Part shown: positions 24,514-31,396 of the stretch, one piece after another | Layout: each line of letters starts with the position of its first letter | Position numbering within the stretch: the stretch's first letter is position 1 | From: Micromonospora sp. WMMD1082 | Lineage (GTDB): Bacteria; Actinomycetota; Actinomycetes; Mycobacteriales; Micromonosporaceae | NCBI RefSeq assembly: GCF_029626175.1 | Contig: NZ_JARUBM010000002.1 | Span: 1,674,001-1,738,000 of the forward strand | Length of the DNA: 64,000 nucleotides | Direction: 5' to 3' | Notes under the pieces: model-generated | Seen by the model: the letters and a program-made list of their open reading frames with translations, nothing else | Databases searched by the model: none | What the model was told of the DNA's origin: nothing | Position numbers and translations under genes: made by a program

Positions 24514-24777
24514 ATGCTGACGATGTATTCCACTCCCTGGTGCGGCTACTGCCACCGGCTGAAGTCGCAGCTCGACCGGGAGGGGATCGCCTACGAGGTG
24601 GTCGACATCGAGCAGGATCCGGAAGCCGCCAACTTCGTGATGAGCGTCAACGGCGGCAACCAGACCGTCCCCACGATCCGTATCGATCCCGCCGGTGGCG
24701 GGGCGCCGATCGTCATGACGAACCCGTCGATCACGCAGGTCAAGAGCGCGTTGGCCGGTGCAGGCGTGACTGGCTGA
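24514..24777 (+). CDS. mrx1: Mycoredoxin-1 (glutaredoxin-like)
   Basis: This 87-residue thioredoxin-fold protein has the active site CGYC in STPWCGYCHRLKSQL, the cis-Pro segment NQTVPTIRI and the C-terminal glycine-rich ALAGAGVTG. Mycoredoxins reduce mycothiol mixed disulfides, which fits an actinobacterium using mycothiol. The ATG has GGGAGGATC upstream; an in-frame GTG at 24493 is less likely. It is divergent from uvrD2 (as Rv3198A and uvrD2 are neighbours in M. tuberculosis) and ends in its own terminator, after which the sequence composition changes. Confidence 0.93.
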   Translation: MLTMYSTPWCGYCHRLKSQLDREGIAYEVVDIEQDPEAANFVMSVNGGNQTVPTIRIDPAGGGAPIVMTNPSITQVKSALAGAGVTG

Positions 24778-24800
24778 CGAAGCCTCGACGGCCGCGTGAC

Positions 24801-24837
24801 CGCAGCGAGACCCCGGTGACGAGCCGGGGTCTCTGCG
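24801..24837 (+). terminator. Terminator of mrx1
   Basis: The stem AGACCCCGG/CCGGGGTCT is extended by CGCAG/CTGCG past a small bulge, with a 7-nt loop, 23 bp after the mrx1 stop. It also marks the junction with the lower-GC cassette. Confidence 0.7.
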
Positions 24838-24856
24838 TTGTCAGGGCTGCCCGCCC

Positions 24857-25426
24857 CTATCTGCCACCAAGGTCGATCGTCCTGCGGAGTTTGCTGACGG
24901 CAGAAGCCAGGTCAGCCCACGGGAAGAGCGCGGCAGCCGGCGGCCCCATGTTCGGAGTGGGCAGGGGATAGCGATCCGGATCGAAGAGCAGATCAATCCC
25001 CCACGACCGGAGCGCCTGCACACTGGCACGGAATGCCGGATGACGGGCCAGCGCCACGTTCGGCGTGGGAACCGCGATGATGGGCAGCGGTAGGCCGATG
25101 GCCTCGTTCAGCATGCCGAGCGCAAGCGTGTCGCTCGCTCCCGACACCAGCTTGTTGATGGTGTTGAACGTCGCCGGAGCAATCACGTACGCATCGGGAA
25201 ACGGCAGAACATCCGGCTCGTCTGGCTGCTTGTAGTCGTAGCGCACCTGGTGGCCGGTGATGTCCGCGAGCACATCAAGGTCCATGAACTTCACGGCGGA
25301 CGGCGTGGCGACGACGCATACATGCCATCCGTCAGCTTGCGCCTGAGTCACGAAGTGCGGCAGGTCGGCGGCGGGCCGTCCGCCGCACGCCACCACGTAG
25401 AGCACAGGCTGACCAGCGGTTGGCAT
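24857..25426 (-). CDS. HFCD-fold flavoprotein (PpcDC/EpiD-like), catalytic His absent
   Basis: This 189-residue FMN-binding Cys-decarboxylase fold protein has the N-terminal strand VLYVVACGG, the FMN phosphate segment ATPSAVKFMD, and the PASANT-type motif PATFNTINKLVSGASDTL, very close to EpiD. The catalytic His of EpiD lies 14 residues before that motif; here the position is Glu70. The PxMNxxMW segment is altered to PTPNVALARHP. It may bind flavin without classic decarboxylation. The GGAG site lies 5 bp before the ATG. It is divergent from the XRE regulator and likely belongs to the neighbouring radical SAM cassette. Confidence 0.8.
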   Translation of the reverse strand: MPTAGQPVLYVVACGGRPAADLPHFVTQAQADGWHVCVVATPSAVKFMDLDVLADITGHQVRYDYKQPDEPDVLPFPDAYVIAPATFNTINKLVSGASDTLALGMLNEAIGLPLPIIAVPTPNVALARHPAFRASVQALRSWGIDLLFDPDRYPLPTPNMGPPAAALFPWADLASAVSKLRRTIDLGGR

Positions 25427-25496
25427 GCCACTCCATCACTCGACCGATGACCTGAGCCTGGTGGTTCAAGCCCAGACGCTGACGTATCGTCATGCC

Positions 25497-26699
25497 ATGG
25501 TTGCGGACCGGCGAGAATCCGGCACCGCGCTGGACCACATCGGAGTACGGGTCCGCCGTTGGCGGCTCAAGCGTAATCTCAGCCAGCGCGTGCTTGCGGA
25601 TCTGGCCGGTCTGAGTCAGGGATACATCGCGCAGATCGAGGCCGGAACGGCCCCACTCGACAAACGCAGTACGCAGCTCGCCCTGACCAAGGCACTGCAA
25701 ATCTCCTTGGCCGACCTGACCGGGCAGCCCTACGACCCGACGACGTTGGAACATGCCACCGCAGCACGACACCTTCCCGCGTTGAGGGCGGCGATCGCAG
25801 CGCTGGCGTTCGGTTCAACCGACGCTCCAGAGGACGGCCCGTCCGACCTTGCGGACGCCGTGCGCAAGGTCACCGAGTTACACAACGCCTGCCATTACGA
25901 TGACCTTGTTGCCGGCCTCCCGAGCTTGCTTCTGGCGCTGAGCGGCGAGCGGGACGATCCGGCGTCGGTTCGTCGCCTAGTCTGGGTGACGTATGCCGCC
26001 ACATTTGCGGCGAAGTATCTCGGGCACACCGATCTTGCGATGCTCGCTGCTCAGCAGTGTCGGGCGGTCGCGGCGCTTCTGACCGACGAGCCGGAGTGGT
26101 TGGGGTTGGCGGAGTTCGCCGTCGTTCATACGCTGCCCGCCGAGTCGAAGGCGCTGCCGTTGCAGCGTGCCGTCCGCGCGATCGATCTGCTGGAGATGGC
26201 CGCTGATCACCCACACGCCGGACAGGTACACGGCATGCTGCACCTGAGTGCCGCCATGCTGGCTGCAGTTGGCGGGGACGCTCAGGCGAGCCGTACGCAC
26301 CTCCACGAGGCCCGTGCCTCTGCTTTGCGACTCGGTGAGGGCAACTTCGGCCAGTTGTGGTTCGGGCCGACGAACGTCGAGATCTGGCGGCTTGGTGTGT
26401 TGGCCGAGCTTGGTGATGGTGGCGCCGTCGTGCACCTGCCAGGACTGGACGTTTCGACCATCGGTTCATCGAACCGCCGGGCAACCATGTACGCCGATCT
26501 CGGCAGATGCCTTGCCCAGACGCGCAAGCACGACGGGGAAGCCGTGGCCGCTCTACTACGCGCTGAGACGATCGCCCCTCAGCGAGTTCGCTTGTCGCCG
26601 CTGGTACGCGAAACCGTCGGTTCGATGCTGCGACGAGCGCGCCGTTCGGCCGGTGGGCGAGACCTGCAAGCCCTCGCCGCGCGGCTCGGCGCAGCGTGA
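25497..26699 (+). CDS. XRE-family regulator with TPR-like C-terminal region
   Basis: This 400-residue protein has an N-terminal helix-turn-helix domain, GVRVRRWRLKRNLSQRVLAD then LAGLSQGYIAQIEAGTAPLD. A long all-helical region follows that resembles tetratricopeptide-type sensor domains of cytoplasmic regulators. The ATG at 25497 has no ribosome site; the frame is open back to 25425, overlapping the divergent flavoprotein start. Base composition is lower in GC than the flanking genes. It probably controls the divergent flavoprotein and the downstream genes of the cassette. Such regulators are common at the head of actinobacterial accessory clusters. Confidence 0.85.
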   Translation: MVADRRESGTALDHIGVRVRRWRLKRNLSQRVLADLAGLSQGYIAQIEAGTAPLDKRSTQLALTKALQISLADLTGQPYDPTTLEHATAARHLPALRAAIAALAFGSTDAPEDGPSDLADAVRKVTELHNACHYDDLVAGLPSLLLALSGERDDPASVRRLVWVTYAATFAAKYLGHTDLAMLAAQQCRAVAALLTDEPEWLGLAEFAVVHTLPAESKALPLQRAVRAIDLLEMAADHPHAGQVHGMLHLSAAMLAAVGGDAQASRTHLHEARASALRLGEGNFGQLWFGPTNVEIWRLGVLAELGDGGAVVHLPGLDVSTIGSSNRRATMYADLGRCLAQTRKHDGEAVAALLRAETIAPQRVRLSPLVRETVGSMLRRARRSAGGRDLQALAARLGAA

Positions 26700-26800
26700 T
26701 TACAGCCTCTAATCATTCCTGCTTGGAGTGCGCATAGCGTCACATCCCGTTGAGCACGGGCGGCCAACGCCCGACCTGGACCGCGGGAGGGCGTGACAAG

Positions 26801-27094
26801 ATGGCAAGCCACGGAGGCCAGCCTCAGCATGGCAAGGCATCCACGACGTACTACGCGACCTCGGCCGACCAGCAATTGGGCGAGGCACAGCGACTACTCG
26901 ACGCGCACGTCACGTCGAGCGCCACGGGCCGTTGTCTGGAGTGCGGCACATTGGGTCCGTGTTGGAGGCGCGAGAGCGCAGTAGTGATCTTCTCCAGGAC
27001 CCTGCGGCTTCCCACGCGTCTGCCAGGAGTTAGCCAACCTGAGTTAATCAATGCTCGACGGATACCGGCCGCACGGCTGCCGCTCGCCGGTTAG
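26801..27094 (+). CDS. Small Cys-containing protein (accessory cassette)
   Basis: This 97-residue protein has a GGGAGG site 10 bp before its ATG. It contains the pattern RCLECGTLGPCWRR (CxxC then C), followed by VVIFSRTLRLPTRLPGV and PELINARRI. Proteins of this look occur next to XRE regulators in many actinomycete accessory regions; I cannot name a function. A zinc site or a small regulatory partner is possible. It lies 101 bp after the XRE gene and 10 bp before the next small gene, so all are likely one transcript. Confidence 0.65.
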   Translation: MASHGGQPQHGKASTTYYATSADQQLGEAQRLLDAHVTSSATGRCLECGTLGPCWRRESAVVIFSRTLRLPTRLPGVSQPELINARRIPAARLPLAG

Positions 27095-27104
27095 TGGTGA
27101 CCAG

Positions 27105-27545
27105 ATGCCGAAGTCAACCACCATGCACACCCCTTCCCGCCCGGACTGGAGTTGCAGAGCGCCCGGCTGTGGAGAGCCGTGGCCGTGCGCGACGAAGCGC
27201 GCAGATTTGCTGAATACGTACGCGAACGCACGTCTGGTGCTGCGCATCTACATGGCTTCCAACATGCATGACGCGATCGAGGATGCCGTCCGGCATCCCA
27301 CGGGAGTCGGGATCGATTTATGGCCCCGCTTCATGGGATGGATTCCACAGGTGCCGAATCCTCCGATCGCCACACCCACCGACCAGCGGCCGGAGCAGCG
27401 ATCCGACCAACGCGGCGGCAAGTTCCTAGGAGAAGCCGATGTACCAGGCAATTGTCAGTCCCCAGGAAAGCAAGTTCGTTGCCGTACGTGCTGGTCAGCA
27501 GGCAGCCATCCAACTTCCTTCCGCCTACTACGGCGAGCTTGCTGA
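27105..27545 (+). CDS. Small Trp/Cys-motif protein with C-terminal overlap
   Basis: The first 80 or so residues carry WSCRAPGCGEPWPCATKRADL, YANARLVLRIYM and DLWPRFMGWIPQ, a pattern seen in short actinomycete proteins beside XRE regulators. The last 50 residues run 107 bp into the radical SAM gene in another frame and have no such character. An overlap this long is unusual, so a frameshift, a natural extension or loss of an earlier stop is possible. The function is unknown. Confidence is in the first part of the gene only. Confidence 0.5.
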   Translation: MPKSTTMHTPSRPDWSCRAPGCGEPWPCATKRADLLNTYANARLVLRIYMASNMHDAIEDAVRHPTGVGIDLWPRFMGWIPQVPNPPIATPTDQRPEQRSDQRGGKFLGEADVPGNCQSPGKQVRCRTCWSAGSHPTSFRLLRRAC

Positions 27546-28563
27546 GGTCGCGGACTCGGACGGGGTGGTGCCCGACTGGTTCGGGGTTGCCGCACGTCAA
27601 GCCTGGGGTATCGAGCTAGCAGGTCGCCCCATCCATGACGTCCTGGTGGTGAGGGCGCCATCGGTCTTGTCGGTGACGTACAGCCGCGCCTCATGGGAGA
27701 TCAACAAGGGCTGCAATTTCTCCTGCGAACACTGCTATCTCGAGCAACGACCGTTCGCCGGGCTCCCCCTCACCGACAAGCTCCGTCTACTCGACATGCT
27801 CCGCGACATGGGCGTGATCTGGTTCGAGATTACCGGCGGCGAACCTCTCATCGATCAGGACTTCGTGCCGGCGTACAAGCGGGCACATACCGCCGGAATG
27901 ATGGTGGAGATCCTCACGAACGGCTCACGGCTCTACCGTGACGACCTGCTGGAGACCTTCGCCGTACACCGACCGCACAAGATCACGATCTCGATGTACG
28001 GGGCGAGCCCGGAGACAGCGGACGCCCTGACGCAGACCCGGGGAGCGTTCAAGAGCGCCTACCGGGGGATGGTGGCAGCAGCCGGAGCGAGCCTGCCTGT
28101 CGAGGTCACGCTGATCATTACCAAGCACAACGTCGAGGAACTCGGCGAGATGCGCGCGATGGTGCGAGACCTCGGACTGTCGTTCAAGGAGTACGGGTCT
28201 ATCTCGCCTACCTACACCGGCAAGGGGTCGACACTCGCGACGCAGGTTCCGAGCATGGTCGGCAAAAGCGACATATTCCAGGGCTGCCCAGCAGGCCATA
28301 CCTCGTTCCACGTCGACCCACACGGCTTCGCCACGATGTGCAAAGTCGGCCGGGACAGCCCCATCAACTTGATCTCCGAAGGCCCTGAAGGGCTCTTGCG
28401 TCTGCCCGGGATCGCAGACGTCCAGATGCTTCGCACGGGTGGATGCAGCGGCTGCAAGATCTCGTCCACCTGCCGGGTATGCCGACCCATGGCGCGTGTG
28501 TACCAGGAGGCGAAGGCACCACTGAGTCACTACTGCCAGCACGGCATGAAGGAGGAGACATGA
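27439..28563 (+). CDS. Radical SAM/SPASM peptide-modifying enzyme
   Basis: This 374-residue protein has an N-terminal region of about 80 residues without a recognised domain. The radical SAM cluster motif is Cys92-x3-Cys96-x2-Cys99 in KGCNFSCEHCYLEQ, with the SAM-binding ITGGEPL at 131-137. The C-terminal SPASM region has seven cysteines (283, 301, 336, 339, 345, 348, 366) able to bind two extra iron-sulfur clusters. That layout is typical of RiPP maturases forming C-C or thioether crosslinks. An AGGAG site precedes the ATG. Its stop overlaps the start of a 53-codon ORF (ATGA), the likely substrate. No PqqD-like domain is evident. Confidence 0.92.
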   Translation: MYQAIVSPQESKFVAVRAGQQAAIQLPSAYYGELAEVADSDGVVPDWFGVAARQAWGIELAGRPIHDVLVVRAPSVLSVTYSRASWEINKGCNFSCEHCYLEQRPFAGLPLTDKLRLLDMLRDMGVIWFEITGGEPLIDQDFVPAYKRAHTAGMMVEILTNGSRLYRDDLLETFAVHRPHKITISMYGASPETADALTQTRGAFKSAYRGMVAAAGASLPVEVTLIITKHNVEELGEMRAMVRDLGLSFKEYGSISPTYTGKGSTLATQVPSMVGKSDIFQGCPAGHTSFHVDPHGFATMCKVGRDSPINLISEGPEGLLRLPGIADVQMLRTGGCSGCKISSTCRVCRPMARVYQEAKAPLSHYCQHGMKEET

Positions 28564-28721
28564 CCGCCATCCACGTCGACATCACCAGCCGTCCGCCGAG
28601 GACGCACAACGCCGCCAAGAACCCTCCCAAGCAGGAGCCCGCCGGCATCGTCATCACGAACGTCGAGGCGCTCACCGTGGGGAACGAGCGCGGCTGCGGC
28701 AACGACAACCCGTACAACTGA
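28560..28721 (+). CDS. Candidate RiPP precursor peptide (53 residues)
   Basis: The ATG overlaps the radical SAM stop by 4 bp and has AGGAGG 5 bp upstream, inside the maturase gene. The product opens with MTAIHVDITSRPPRTHN, a probable leader, and ends in VGNERGCGNDNPYN, with one Cys (46), one Tyr (52) and several Asn and Asp as possible modification sites. There is no signal peptide or membrane span. It is not a type of precursor I recognise. The tight coupling to the maturase is the main evidence; a short regulatory peptide is the alternative. Confidence 0.72.
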   Translation: MTAIHVDITSRPPRTHNAAKNPPKQEPAGIVITNVEALTVGNERGCGNDNPYN

Positions 28722-28741
28722 CCCAACGCCCCACCAGTTGA

Positions 28742-28786
28742 GCGCTCCGGGTCGCCGTCGTGCCATGACGCGGTGATCCGGAGCGC
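28742..28786 (+). terminator. Hairpin between precursor and kinase genes
   Basis: The 9-bp perfect stem GCGCTCCGG/CCGGAGCGC continues inward by about 8 further pairs including G-U pairs. It lies 20 bp after the precursor stop and has no T run. It may act as a partial terminator or protect the 3' end of the precursor message, raising precursor over kinase level. Confidence 0.6.
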
Positions 28787-28807
28787 GCTCCCCGCTGAAG
28801 GAACGCC

Positions 28808-29617
28808 GTGCCACTCGCCCGCGTCTCGTACTGGAATCTGCCGAGGGTCGTCCGCAACAGGATCGAGGACGCCATCGGCATCGTCACGTCGGCCTCATCG
28901 GTCGGCGAGGGAATGAACAACTCCGTTGCCTCCCTGCTGCAAACGTCAGGAGGACGCTACTTTGTGAAGGCGTTGCCGTCTGACCACCGCTGGGCGTGGA
29001 CCCAGGCACGGGAAGCAGAGATCGCTCAGTACCTACGCCCGATTGCTCCGGCGCTCTATGCACGAGTCGTAGACCTGGGATGGGATGTCCTGGTTTTCGA
29101 GGCACTGGCGGGACGCCAGGCGGACTACACCCCCAGGTCAGCCGACCTCCGGCACGTTGTCGACCTACTCACTCGAATCGGTGAGTTTCCTTGCCCTGAC
29201 ATCACCCTGCGGCGGGCGGAGCAACGCCTACAGGCGTACGCCGATGCGAGCAACCTCCACTACTTCGCCGGTGACGCCTTGCTCCATACGGATTTGAACA
29301 ACGCCAACGTCATCATCGGTAGGGACGGCGCTCGCATCGTTGACTGGGGATGGGCAACCCGCGGTGCCTCATGGCTTGACGCTGCCTACTGGGTTATCTG
29401 GCTGATCGCCGCAGGCCACAGCCCTGAGTCGGCCGAACGATGGGCAGCGAAGGTGCCAGCATGGCGAACTGCCCCGGCAAGTGGCATAACGGCATTCTCT
29501 GCCGCGAACGCCCACCTGTGGGCCGACGTTGGCGGAACAGATCCGGACGCGTGGACTCGTCGTCTAGTCAATGCCGCCGGTTCCTGGCACGGGTTCAGAA
29601 GCAGCTTTGAACCATAG
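28808..29617 (+). CDS. APH-family (aminoglycoside-type) phosphotransferase
   Basis: This 269-residue kinase-like protein has the nucleotide Lys in RYFVKALPS (Lys54), the Brenner-type catalytic loop HTDLNNANVIIG with Asp162 and Asn167, and the metal-binding IVDWGWAT with Asp179. It is soluble. The start is a GTG with AAGGA upstream. It follows the candidate precursor after a hairpin and is likely the last gene of the cassette. In that setting it could phosphorylate the modified peptide or give self-protection; the substrate is unknown. Its GC content matches the cassette, not the backbone. Confidence 0.85.
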   Translation: MPLARVSYWNLPRVVRNRIEDAIGIVTSASSVGEGMNNSVASLLQTSGGRYFVKALPSDHRWAWTQAREAEIAQYLRPIAPALYARVVDLGWDVLVFEALAGRQADYTPRSADLRHVVDLLTRIGEFPCPDITLRRAEQRLQAYADASNLHYFAGDALLHTDLNNANVIIGRDGARIVDWGWATRGASWLDAAYWVIWLIAAGHSPESAERWAAKVPAWRTAPASGITAFSAANAHLWADVGGTDPDAWTRRLVNAAGSWHGFRSSFEP

Positions 29618-29696
29618 ATAGCTGCGCGTTCAGGGCCAAAGGCTACGGGAGCCACTCGCGCGGGTTCATGTTGTCCCTGGACAGCCAGCACAGCGG

Positions 29697-29744
29697 CTGT
29701 GGGTGCATCTGTTGTCGCCTGGGTAACAACAGATGCACCCACAG
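29697..29744. repeat. Perfect 19-bp inverted repeat at the cassette end
   Basis: Arms CTGTGGGTGCATCTGTTGT (29697-29715) and its exact complement (29726-29744) flank a 10-nt loop. It lies between the convergent kinase and MFS genes, so a bidirectional terminator is the simplest reading. The position at the composition change also permits a boundary element. The rest of the 217-bp gap shows nothing else. Confidence 0.75.
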
Positions 29745-29834
29745 GTCGCGTATCCGGGACGTAGAGCCTGGCGATCTGGTGCAGCGCAGCCGGCCGACGT
29801 TGGCATGCGGGCGCCGCCGGAGCGCTGGCGGCGG

Positions 29835-31178
29835 TCAGCGGCCCGGGTTTCTGGGGAGAGCGCCGACCTCGACCTCCCGGGCCTCGGGGGACGGGCGCGG
29901 CGCGGGCACCCGGGGATGCGCCGGCGGCCCGGGCGGTGGGCTCAGGTGGCGGCCGCGCCAGAGGTAGTTGCCGGCGAGCAGGGTGGCCAGGCCGACCAGC
30001 GCGAAGACCAACCGGTAGTCGAGCACACCGACGAGCAGGGCGCCCAGGCCGATCGAGAGCGCCTGCGGGCACCTGACCACCGCCTCGGCGGCGGCGGCGA
30101 CCCGACCGAGCAGTTCGGGCGGGGTCCGCCGCTGGACCAGCGTGTGCAGCCCGACCTGGGTCAGCGGCAGCGACAGGCCCGCCATCAGCACCGCGACGAA
30201 GCCGAGCCACAGATTCGGGTACGCCAGCATCAGCGCGGCGGGGCCGAAGAGCGCGACACCGGCGGCGAGGGCGCCCAGCTCGCCGACCCGACGCAGCACG
30301 GCGGCGGAGAACAGCCCACCGACCAGACCGCCGATGCCCTGCACGGTGAGCAGCACGCCGACGAAGGCCGGCTCCCGGTCGAGCCCCCGGTCGACGTACG
30401 CGAAGATCAACGACTCGGTGAAGCCCATCACCAGTGAGCCGAGGCCGTACCCGACCAGCGCCCGGCGCAACGCCGGCTCGCCGGCGAGGTGCCGGAGCCC
30501 GGCGACCAGCTCACCCGGCCAACGCAGCTGCGTGGTGGACCCGGGGGCCGGTCCGGCGGGCCGACCGCCCACCCGCGACCAACCGCCCACCCGCGTGGCA
30601 CGGTCGGCCCGCGAGGCGCCCATCCAGGGCACACCGACCACCAGGGCGGCGACCAGGAAGCCGGCCATCCCGACCGCGGTCAGCAGCCAGCCGCCGAGGG
30701 TCACGTAGAGCCCGGCACCGGCCAGCGGGCCGATCAGCCGCAGTCCCTGGCGGACCGTCTGCAACGCGCCGTTGGCCTCACCGAGCAGTTCGGAGGGCAC
30801 CAGTTCCCGGACCAGCCGGCTGAGCACCGCACCGACCGTGAGGTTCGACAGCCCGTACAGCGCGGCCACCGCGTAGATGATCCACATGTCGCCCGCGTCC
30901 CGGACCGCGAGGAGCGGGGTGAGCAGCAACGCCGTCGCGAGGTTGGTGGCCACGAAGAAGGGGCGTCGTGGGTACCGGTCGACGAACCAGCCGACCAGCG
31001 GCGCGAACACCCTCGGCGCGATGATCACGAAGATGGTGGCGCCGGCGAGGGCGTCCGATCCGGTGAGGTCCTTCACCCAGACGGCGAGCGCCAGCAGCAG
31101 GATCGACTCGGCGGTCATGCTGGCCAACAGTCCGCCGAAGAGCAGGCGGAAGTCCGGGCGACTCAGGACGCTGCGCAT
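29835..31178 (-). CDS. MFS transporter
   Basis: This 447-residue protein has about twelve membrane spans and the loop 2-3 motif GWFVDRYPRRPFFV typical of MFS exporters of the DHA3/enterobactin-exporter type. The ATG at 31178 has GGAGG 4 bp upstream and begins MRSVLSRPDFRLLF. The upstream open frame to 31286 is not used. The high GC matches the backbone, so it may not belong to the cassette before it. It is divergent from the XRE-DUF5753 regulator. The substrate is unknown; drug or peptide export is plausible. Confidence 0.88.
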   Translation of the reverse strand: MRSVLSRPDFRLLFGGLLASMTAESILLLALAVWVKDLTGSDALAGATIFVIIAPRVFAPLVGWFVDRYPRRPFFVATNLATALLLTPLLAVRDAGDMWIIYAVAALYGLSNLTVGAVLSRLVRELVPSELLGEANGALQTVRQGLRLIGPLAGAGLYVTLGGWLLTAVGMAGFLVAALVVGVPWMGASRADRATRVGGWSRVGGRPAGPAPGSTTQLRWPGELVAGLRHLAGEPALRRALVGYGLGSLVMGFTESLIFAYVDRGLDREPAFVGVLLTVQGIGGLVGGLFSAAVLRRVGELGALAAGVALFGPAALMLAYPNLWLGFVAVLMAGLSLPLTQVGLHTLVQRRTPPELLGRVAAAAEAVVRCPQALSIGLGALLVGVLDYRLVFALVGLATLLAGNYLWRGRHLSPPPGPPAHPRVPAPRPSPEAREVEVGALPRNPGR

Positions 31179-31396
31179 TGATCCTCCGGTGACGCGACTC
31201 GGGGCGGCAGCCGGCCCGGCCGGGGCCGGCGACCGAGGATCGCATCGGCCGGCGGTCGGGTCAGGTCTGCGTATTTCTGATGACACGCCCTCCGCCGGAA
31301 CCTCCGGCGCCGGTCGCGACGTCCATACTGACCGTGGGGGGCGAATTTCATACAGTTACCGTCGCGTCCGCGGCGGTCGACGGAAAAGAGGACGCC

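Noticed and set aside
24857-25426. Flavoprotein as CoaBC or a true phosphopantothenoylcysteine decarboxylase
   Set aside because: It lacks the CoaB half, the catalytic His is replaced by Glu, and the context is an accessory cassette.
24857-29830. Island as an integrative element
   Set aside because: No integrase, relaxase, transposase, tRNA target or direct-repeat pair was found at the edges, so only a lower-GC insertion is claimed.
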